The translations under genes and the position numbers were made by a program. The notes under the pieces were generated by a model that had not been told where the DNA came from, did not search any database, and was given only the letters and a program-made list of their open reading frames with translations. A stretch of DNA of 64,000 bases from Proteobacteria bacterium HN_bin10 (GTDB lineage: Bacteria > Pseudomonadota > Alphaproteobacteria > Caulobacterales > Aquidulcibacteraceae): NCBI GenBank assembly GCA_002083515.1, contig LWDN01000080.1, forward strand, positions 1-64,000, written 5' to 3'. Below are positions 58,891 to 64,000 of the stretch, in pieces (position 1 is the stretch's first letter; the number at the start of each line of letters is the position of its first letter).

Positions 58891-60678
58891 ATGCGGTCTT
58901 GGGTTACGAGCGCGCTGGGCGCGTTGATCGGAGTGTTTGTGATGGCGTCAGACGCCGGCGCGCAGACCGATCCGAATTTCGGCCGCGGCGAACGTGTCTC
59001 CGGCCAGAGCTTCGCCACCCGCTCGCCCGTGATCGCGCCGAACGGCGCGGCCGCCACGGCCCATCCGTTGGCGACGCAGACCGCCATCGACGTGCTGCGC
59101 GCCGGCGGCAGCGCCATCGACGCAGCCATCGCCGCCAATGCCATGCTTGGGCTGGTCGAGCCGACCGGCAACGGCATCGGCGGCGACATTTTCGTCATCG
59201 TCTGGGATCCGCGCACGCAGCGTCTCTATGGCTACAACGGTTCGGGCCGCACGCCGCGCGGCATGTCGCTCGCCGAGATGCGCCGCGAAGCGCGCCGGCG
59301 CGGCAATCCGAACGCCGTGCCGAGCTTCGGCGCCGCAAGCGTCAGCGTGCCGGGCACCGTGGACGGCTGGTTCGCTTTGCATGAACGCTTCGGCCGCAAG
59401 CCGATGGCCGAGCTGCTGGCGCCTGCGATCCACTACGCGCGCCAAGGCGCGCCGATCCCGCAAACCATCGCGATGTATTGGGCGAACAATCGGCGCCGGC
59501 TGGAAGCGGAATTCGCGGCCGGGCGACTGCAGGAGATCGAGAATGCGCGGCGCACCTATTGGTGCGAGGAGGATTGCCGCGAGCACGGGCGTATGCCTGA
59601 CGGCCACGGCCTCTTCGCCAATCCCGATCTCGCCAACACACTGGAACTGATCGCGCGCGACGGACGCGATGCCTATTATCGCGGGCCGATTGCGCGCACG
59701 ATCGATAGCTACATGCGCCGTATTGGCGGCTGGCTGCGCTATGACGATCTGGCGCGCCACCAGGGCGAATGGGTCGATCCGGTGTGCGCGCCTTATCGCG
59801 ATGTCGAAGTGTGCGAGTTGCCGCCGAACAGCCAGGGCGTGGCAGCGTTGCAGACGCTGCGCATTCTCGAGGGCTTCAATCTGCGCGAGATGGGCTTTCT
59901 TTCCGCGGATTCGCTGCACACGCAGATCGAGGCCACTCGCCTGGCCTTCGCCGACCGCGCGCACTTCTACGGCGATCCGGCGTTCACGCGCTTCGATGTG
60001 CGCCGGCTGCTGACGGATGAGTATACGCAAGCGCGCCGGGCCATGATCTCCAACGAGCGCGCGATGGCGCCGCCGCCGCACGCCGAATTGCGCATCGACG
60101 GCGACACCACCTATCTCACCACCGCCGATGCCGACGGCATGATGGTGTCGTTGATCCAATCGAATTATCGCGGCATGGGTTCGGGGCTCGTGCCGGACGG
60201 TTTGGGCTTCATGCTGCAGGATCGCGCCGAACTTTTCTCGCTGCAAAGCGGACACCCCAACGTCTACGCGCCGGGCCGCCGCCCGTTCCAAACCATCATT
60301 CCGGCTTTCGCGTTGCGCAACGGCCAGCCCTGGCTTTCGTTCGGCGTGATGGGCGGCGACATGCAGCCGCAAGGCCACGTGCAGATCATCGTCAATCTCG
60401 TCGATTACCAGATGGATCTGCAGGCCGCCGGCGATGCGGCGCGCTATCGCTTCTATGGCGGCGCCGAGCCGACCGGCGATGAACCCGATGGCGTCGGTTT
60501 CGTGGCGATGGAAAACGGCGTGCCGCCTGAAGTGCGGGCCGAACTCGAACGCCGCGGCCATCGCATCCGCCCCGCCGACGGCAGCTTCGGCGGCTATCAG
60601 GCGATCATGCGCAACGCCAATGGCGTCTACGAAGCCGCCACCGAAATGCGCAAGGACGGAACCGCGGGCGGGTATTGA
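58891..60678 (+). CDS. ggt: Gamma-glutamyltransferase (secreted)
   Basis: A 595-residue Ntn-hydrolase with a signal peptide (cleavage after SDAGA, about residue 24). AHPLATQTAIDVLRAGGSAI and EPTGNGIGGD are family motifs of the large subunit. The autocleavage and nucleophile site lies at DGDTTYLTTAD (Thr406 or Thr407), followed by GMGSGLVPDGLGFMLQDR of the small subunit. It would cleave glutathione and gamma-glutamyl peptides in the periplasm. It is not obviously one of the amidase-only cephalosporin acylases, but that cannot be excluded. Its stop shares a base with the next start (TGATG). Confidence 0.93.
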   Translation: MRSWVTSALGALIGVFVMASDAGAQTDPNFGRGERVSGQSFATRSPVIAPNGAAATAHPLATQTAIDVLRAGGSAIDAAIAANAMLGLVEPTGNGIGGDIFVIVWDPRTQRLYGYNGSGRTPRGMSLAEMRREARRRGNPNAVPSFGAASVSVPGTVDGWFALHERFGRKPMAELLAPAIHYARQGAPIPQTIAMYWANNRRRLEAEFAAGRLQEIENARRTYWCEEDCREHGRMPDGHGLFANPDLANTLELIARDGRDAYYRGPIARTIDSYMRRIGGWLRYDDLARHQGEWVDPVCAPYRDVEVCELPPNSQGVAALQTLRILEGFNLREMGFLSADSLHTQIEATRLAFADRAHFYGDPAFTRFDVRRLLTDEYTQARRAMISNERAMAPPPHAELRIDGDTTYLTTADADGMMVSLIQSNYRGMGSGLVPDGLGFMLQDRAELFSLQSGHPNVYAPGRRPFQTIIPAFALRNGQPWLSFGVMGGDMQPQGHVQIIVNLVDYQMDLQAAGDAARYRFYGGAEPTGDEPDGVGFVAMENGVPPEVRAELERRGHRIRPADGSFGGYQAIMRNANGVYEAATEMRKDGTAGGY

Positions 60679-61655
60679 TGGAACCTGGAGAGCGTCGGTC
60701 CTCCCCCGTGAGGGGGAGGTGTCGCGCGCAAGCGCGACGGAGGGGGGCCGATCAGTTCGATTCTTCTCCCTCGCCCCACCCGTCGCCAGCTTCGCTGCCG
60801 ACACCCTCCCCTCGCGGGGAGGGACGGATCGGCGGCGTTGCAGCGGCGCTGTTTGCTCTCTTTCTCACCGCCTGCGGGCCGCAATTGGGAAATCTGGAGC
60901 GCGGCGAAGAAGGGCGCGTCGTCCGCGCTTTTGCGGGCGACACGCTCGAACTGGAAGACGGAACCCGCGTGCTTCTCGCCGAGATCGATGCGCCCAGCGG
61001 CGACGCGCCCTACGCCGCGCAGTCTCAAGGCGAGTTGGAGGCGCTCACGCTGCATCGCGACGTGCTGCTCGCGTATGGCGGCGAACGGCGCTGGGCCGGC
61101 CGCCCGCGCGAAGGCGAGCAAACGCCGCGCGAGGCCGCCATCGCGCACGTGTTCGTCAAAAGCGAAGGCGGGCGCTGGTTCTGGCTGCAGCACGAATTGG
61201 TGACGCGCGGCGCGGCCTATGTACGGGCGCGGCCGAACAATCACGCGCGCACGGCGGAACTCATGGCGGCGGAAATGCGCGCACGCGACGCCGAGCGCGG
61301 CCTGTGGGGCCAGCGCGCCTACCGGCCGCTCAGCGCCCGCGCGGCCGCCGCACTTGCCTTGGAGGCGAACGGAAGTTGTTTGAGTGGCGCGGCGCCGTTT
61401 CGCATCGTCGAAGCCCGTGTGGCCGAAGCGCAGGTGTTAGACCGCCGTGCGGCGCTGCGTTTGGACGGCGCTGGCGAACCGCCCTTCTCGCTGGTTGTGT
61501 TCGGCGAGAATTTCGAAGCCTGGGACGGGCCGCCGCTCGCTTCGCTCACCGGCGCGCGCGTGCGGGCGCGCGGGCCGCTCGGAGTCTATCGAGACGAGCC
61601 GCAACTCTGCCTTGAACACTCGAGTCAGTTGCAAGTGCTTACCGAGCAGCCGTAA
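60678..61655 (+). CDS. Staphylococcal-nuclease-like lipoprotein with a repeat-encoded N-terminus
   Basis: A 325-residue frame from ATG 60678. The real protein appears to start around GGVAAALFALFLTAC, a signal h-region with lipobox LTAC (about residue 66), followed by an SNase-like domain: VVRAFAGDTLELEDGTRVLL, AEIDAPSGDAPYAAQSQ and REAAIAHVFVK, then ELVTRGAAYVRAR. No ATG, GTG or TTG lies between the REP unit and the signal sequence in this frame, so translation must start inside or before the repeat (60699-60831). The nuclease domain keeps the DAP motif, but not all catalytic Arg/Glu can be confirmed by eye. Start uncertain. Confidence 0.75.
   Translation: MEPGERRSSPVRGRCRAQARRRGADQFDSSPSPHPSPASLPTPSPRGEGRIGGVAAALFALFLTACGPQLGNLERGEEGRVVRAFAGDTLELEDGTRVLLAEIDAPSGDAPYAAQSQGELEALTLHRDVLLAYGGERRWAGRPREGEQTPREAAIAHVFVKSEGGRWFWLQHELVTRGAAYVRARPNNHARTAELMAAEMRARDAERGLWGQRAYRPLSARAAAALALEANGSCLSGAAPFRIVEARVAEAQVLDRRAALRLDGAGEPPFSLVVFGENFEAWDGPPLASLTGARVRARGPLGVYRDEPQLCLEHSSQLQVLTEQP
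60699..60831 (+). repeat. REP-like palindrome at the ggt-nuclease junction
   Basis: The left arm CCTCCCCCGTGAGGGGGAGG followed by GTCGCGCGCAAGCGCGAC, and the right arm CCGTCGCCAGCTTCGCTGCCGAC followed by CCCTCCCCTCGCGGGGAGGG (split for length), are inverted relatives around about 40 bp. It belongs to the C-run family at 3.7, 7.8 and 25.3 kb. It is read through in frame by the downstream lipoprotein gene. Confidence 0.7.
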
Positions 61656-61658
61656 GGC

Positions 61659-62654
61659 TTACTCTATCGTCACAACCAGCTTGCCCGTAGCGGTGCGGTC
61701 CATCAAAGCGCGGATCGCCTTGCCGCCCTCGCGCAGCGGATAGCGCGCCGAAATCCGCGGCTTCACCTTGCCTTCGCCGTAGAGCTTGAACAGATCGCGG
61801 ACATTGCCCTTGTGCAGTTCCGGCTCGCGCGCGGTCGAGGCGCCCCAGAACACGCCGACGATCGAAGAGCTCTTCAGCAAAGTGAGATTGAGCGGCGGCG
61901 TTGGGATGCCGGCCGGAAATCCAATCACCAGATAGCGCCCGTTCCAATTCATCGCGCGCAAGGCAGGCTCGCAATAATCGCCGCCGACCGCATCGTAGAC
62001 GACATCGGCGCCGCCGCCGGTGGCCTGCTTGAAGCTCTCGGCCAGCGCCTTGCTCTGCTCCTTCGCGAACGCGCCCGGCGGATAGATGACGGTGGCGTCG
62101 GCGCCCGCGGCTTTCGCGAATGCGGCTTTCTCTTCGCTCGACACCGCGCCGATCACGCGCGCGCCCATCGCCTTCGCCAGTTCGATCGCGGCGACGCCGA
62201 CGCCGCCGGCGGCGCCGAGCACCAACAGCGTCTCGCCGGCTTTCAAGTGGCCGCGATCCTTCAGCGCATAATACGAGGTGCCGTAGGTGAGAATGAAAGC
62301 GCTGGCTTCGTCGAACGGCATCGCATCGGGGATCGGCAGCACGCGCGCGGCCTGCGCCTTCACTTTCTCCGCCATGCCGCCCCAGCCCAGCGAGCCGATG
62401 ACGCGCTGGCCAACCTTCACGTTGGCGACGCCCGGCCCGACGCTTTCGATCACGCCGGCGACTTCGCCGCCGGGCGCGAACGGCCGCTCCGGCTTGAACT
62501 GGTACTTGTCCTCGATAATCAGCGCGTCGGGGAAGTTCACGCCCGCCGCCTTCACCGCGATCACCACCTCGCCCTCGCCCGCGACCGGATCGGGCGCGTC
62601 CGCGTATTCAAGCGCCTCCGGCGGGCCGACCTTGGTGCTGAGCAGAGCTTTCAT
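61659..62654 (-). CDS. NADPH:quinone oxidoreductase, zinc-less MDR family
   Basis: A 331-residue medium-chain dehydrogenase/reductase of the QOR type. AAGVNFPDALIIEDKYQFKP and PFAPGGEVAGVIESVG form the catalytic domain; the NADPH-binding Rossmann motif is LVLGAAGGVGVAAIELAKAM with the ADVVYDAVGG segment after it. The zinc-ligand Cys/His set of alcohol dehydrogenases is absent. ATG 62654 has AGGAGA at good distance; the frame upstream runs into the GTGTGTGTCACC repeats. It converges on the nuclease gene with a 3-bp gap. Confidence 0.9.
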   Translation of the reverse strand: MKALLSTKVGPPEALEYADAPDPVAGEGEVVIAVKAAGVNFPDALIIEDKYQFKPERPFAPGGEVAGVIESVGPGVANVKVGQRVIGSLGWGGMAEKVKAQAARVLPIPDAMPFDEASAFILTYGTSYYALKDRGHLKAGETLLVLGAAGGVGVAAIELAKAMGARVIGAVSSEEKAAFAKAAGADATVIYPPGAFAKEQSKALAESFKQATGGGADVVYDAVGGDYCEPALRAMNWNGRYLVIGFPAGIPTPPLNLTLLKSSSIVGVFWGASTAREPELHKGNVRDLFKLYGEGKVKPRISARYPLREGGKAIRALMDRTATGKLVVTIE

Positions 62655-62678
62655 GGCTGTCTCCTGGCGGTGCTGCCG

Positions 62679-62813
62679 GGTGACACACACTCACGGCTCA
62701 CGGCATGGCGTTTCGTCTAGCACATCGGAGTGAGTGTGTGTCACCCCCGTCGTCCCACTCACGGCTCACCGCGTGGGACATCACCTCGCAGCCAAGCGTG
62801 AGTGTGTGTCACC
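62679..62813 (+). repeat. RAYT-linked REP array: inverted and direct GTGAGTGTGTGTCACC motifs
   Basis: GGTGACACACACTCAC (62679-62694) is inverted relative to GTGAGTGTGTGTCACC at 62730-62745 and again at 62798-62813. CACTCACGGCTCAC occurs twice (62688-62701 and 62756-62769). The array lies at the 3' end of the transposase gene, whose last codons are inside it, and reaches the quinone oxidoreductase start region. Confidence 0.8.
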
Positions 62814-63443
62814 TCGCGCACCTCGCGCACCACGCGCCAACACCGCCTTCGCCCATTCGGCCCCGCCGAGCGGCTGCCCGGTCGACGCCGCGCGCCGCAG
62901 CTTCTTCAAGGCTTCCGCCGCGACATCCGTTTCGAAGAAACCGCCGAGCCCGTTCGGAAACAAGCGCAGCAACGGCGCCGTGCGCACCAGCCTGTCATCG
63001 CGTCCCGCCACATGCGCGCGCACGCTCGACCACGGCCAATCCGTCGCGCGCGCAACGAGGCCGGCGCGCACGGGATTGAGGCCGACATAGCGGCTTGCCT
63101 GCACGAAGTAATCGTCATCCATGGGATAGGACGCAAACCGGCCCTGCCAAAGATAGCCGCGCCAGCCTTCCCGCTTGTTGATCTCAAACGTATAGCGCCA
63201 ATGCAGCGGCGCGATCGCCGCGCGCAACCTGCCTTCGCTGCGCGGCGTGAGGATCAGATGGACATGATTGGGCATGAGGCAATAGCCCCAGCACTCGACC
63301 TCCGCCTTCGCGCACCATTCCGCCGCGAGTTGCAGGTAGCGCATATAATCCGCGTCGCTGAAAAACGTGCGCTGGCGGCGATTGCCGCGCTGGGTGACAT
63401 GGTGCGGCGTGTTGGGCGCAACGATCCTGGCCAAACGCGCCAT
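62781..63443 (-). CDS. REP-associated tyrosine transposase (RAYT, Y1_Tnp family)
   Basis: A 220-residue IS200/IS605-like HUH single-strand transposase. It starts MARLARIVAPNTPHHVTQRG, then NRRQRTFFSD, the HUH pair in LMPNHVHLILTP (H60, H62), and the catalytic Tyr region DDDYFVQASRYVGLNPVRAGL (Y112 or Y119). ATG 63443 follows AGGAGAAGG. The last residues GDTHSRLAAR are encoded by the repeat array. RAYTs are known to be linked to REP sequences and usually stay single copy; this gene has motif copies on both sides (62.68-62.81 and 63.50 kb) and one 20 kb away. Confidence 0.9.
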   Translation of the reverse strand: MARLARIVAPNTPHHVTQRGNRRQRTFFSDADYMRYLQLAAEWCAKAEVECWGYCLMPNHVHLILTPRSEGRLRAAIAPLHWRYTFEINKREGWRGYLWQGRFASYPMDDDYFVQASRYVGLNPVRAGLVARATDWPWSSVRAHVAGRDDRLVRTAPLLRLFPNGLGGFFETDVAAEALKKLRRAASTGQPLGGAEWAKAVLARGARGARGDTHSRLAAR

Positions 63444-63497
63444 TTTCCCTTCTCCTGCGCACATTGTACATGTTTTGTTCTGTTGTGCAAGAGAGAA

Positions 63498-63518
63498 AAG
63501 TGTGTGTCACCTTTTCCG
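63498..63518 (+). repeat. RAYT-linked motif on the 5' side of the transposase
   Basis: A 21-base stretch containing GTGTGTGTCACCTTTTCC, identical to 42123-42143. It lies 55 bp upstream of the RAYT start, and a minus-strand gene fragment ends on its CCTTTTCC side. Confidence 0.75.
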
Positions 63519-63672
63519 CCTCCCCAATGGTTTGGCCGATTACATCGGGCAGCGCCGCCATAATGTTGTCGCCGAAGTCGGAGCCCTCGATGAGCGAGCG
63601 GGTGGCTGCGTTGCCGATCATGCTGGCCATGGAAGCGCCGAGTCTGTTGCCGCGACCGGTTGAATCCACCAT
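63519..63672 (-). pseudogene. Gene fragment cut off at the RAYT motif
   Basis: From ATG 63672 the minus strand reads MVDSTGRGNRLGASMASMIG, NAATRSLIEGSDFGDNIMAA and LPDVIGQTIGEAEK, a composition I associate with internal segments of very long secreted or toxin-like proteins (DFGDNI..ALPDVIG). The frame then enters the repeat (KVTHT) and continues into the RAYT gene antisense region, so the original C-terminus is lost. The link to any family is tentative. It overlaps the next partial gene by 55 bp in another frame. Confidence 0.4.
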
Positions 63673-64000
63673 GTCACTCTTTCGGTTTCACATCCAAGGC
63701 GCCCTTCTCGATTCAGGCTGAGTATCTCACGTTCGATGTCCAAAGATCGAGCGGTTGCTTGATCGACACAAAAACCACTCTCCACATAGTCCCATCGAAC
63801 AGGTTGTATTCCATCGTTGGTGCGCGTGGCGAGAATGAAAATGTATCTAAGTTCTCCCGGCGCCGGAATACTCGTCACAGGTAAGGTGATTAAGAAACTC
63901 TCATCCTCAATACGGCCAATAAGGATGTCTGTTGCTCTCACGGAAACAGTAACATCACCTCCTAACTCTAAGCTCGGCGTGGTGTGCGTTTCTGATGCAT
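63618..64000 (-). CDS. Unknown protein, 5' end beyond the window
   Basis: The minus-strand frame ending at 63618 is open to the window edge (at least 126 residues). It includes VRATDILIGRIEDESFLIT, VTSIPAPGELRYIFILATR and GIQPVRWDYVESGFCVDQAT. It could instead start at GTG 63941 (107 residues). G+C is visibly lower than in the core genes, hinting at acquired DNA. No family was recognised. A TAGGAGGTGATG sequence at about 63955-63966 on this strand looks like a ribosome site with an ATG, but that ATG is in another frame and soon stops. Confidence 0.4.
   Translation of the reverse strand, partial: ASETHTTPSLELGGDVTVSVRATDILIGRIEDESFLITLPVTSIPAPGELRYIFILATRTNDGIQPVRWDYVESGFCVDQATARSLDIEREILSLNREGRLGCETERVTWWIQPVAATDSALPWPA

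Noticed and set aside
58948..60804. A 618-codon open frame on the minus strand opposite ggt
   Set aside because: The plus strand encodes a clear gamma-glutamyltransferase with signal peptide and Ntn motif; the antisense frame shows no domain and lacks a supported start.
62679..63672. Complete insertion sequence with target duplication
   Set aside because: The RAYT motif copies are not a simple pair of terminal inverted repeats and no flanking direct duplication could be found by eye; RAYTs normally do not form standard insertion sequences.

Overview
The window is GC-rich (roughly two thirds G+C by eye), densely packed and reads as the chromosome of a stalked or dimorphic alphaproteobacterium of the Caulobacterales/Hyphomonadaceae type. 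The reasons are the flagellar order fliF-fliG-fliH(flbE)-fliN-flbD-flhA with the sigma-54 activator FlbD inside it, a ctrA gene with the expected Asp51 and an Ala-Ala C-terminus, a CpdR-type receiver, GANTC (CcrM-type) sites packed into the ctrA promoter, and alphaproteobacterial versions of AddAB, the AmgK/MurU recycling pair and the FYDLN-acid protein. No species is claimed.

Layout. 1-9.2 kb: flagellar basal body and export genes (fliF end, fliG, fliH, fliN, flbD, flhA, a FlhG/MinD-like ATPase, then fliJ and fliI on the other strand). 9.2-10.2 kb: a regulatory-site-rich promoter and ctrA. 10.3-14.3 kb: minus-strand metabolic and lipoprotein genes (Old Yellow Enzyme, amidohydrolase, M48 peptidase, a 62-residue protein). 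14.5-25.3 kb: tRNA-Ala, FYDLN protein, aroA, then three non-core genes (periplasmic-TPR histidine kinase, dicarboxylate-type symporter, Baeyer-Villiger monooxygenase) sitting between aroA and cmk-rpsA-ihfB-mscL. 25.5-31 kb: trpF-trpB-(secreted unknown)-trpA-accD-folC. 31-40 kb, minus strand: trxA, addA, addB, murU, amgK, tsaE. 40-42.1 kb: ferredoxin reductase, [2Fe-2S] ferredoxin, small membrane methyltransferase-like protein. 42.1-51.3 kb: an accessory-looking block with a 5'-truncated NRDE gene, a beta-lactamase-fold lipoprotein, four DUF4386 paralogues, a DUF2306 protein, an AraC regulator and small unknowns, ending at tRNA-Val. 51.5-61.7 kb: cpdR, N-formylglutamate amidohydrolase, a candidate sRNA, typA, a secreted unknown, an XRE regulator, a ureohydrolase-fold protein, a LuxR regulator, gamma-glutamyltransferase and a nuclease-fold lipoprotein. 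61.7-64 kb: quinone oxidoreductase, a REP-associated tyrosine transposase (RAYT) with its repeats, and broken or partial genes at the edge.

The intergenic DNA carries several families of imperfect palindromes. One is built from period-7 G-rich and C-rich tandem units arranged as inverted arms (about 2.2, 24.8, 29.6 and 51.5 kb, with a one-armed copy at 25.45 kb). Others are REP-like hairpin groups at 3.7, 5.9, 7.8, 24.3, 25.3, 31.0, 53.0 and 60.7 kb. A GTGTGTGTCACC motif surrounds the RAYT and lies exactly at the broken edge of two gene fragments. The items most worth a second look are the heptad palindromes, the RAYT/motif/truncation association, the DUF4386 cluster, the minus-strand candidate sRNA next to typA and the GANTC cluster in the ctrA promoter. 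All coordinates were worked out by hand; no homology search was run.
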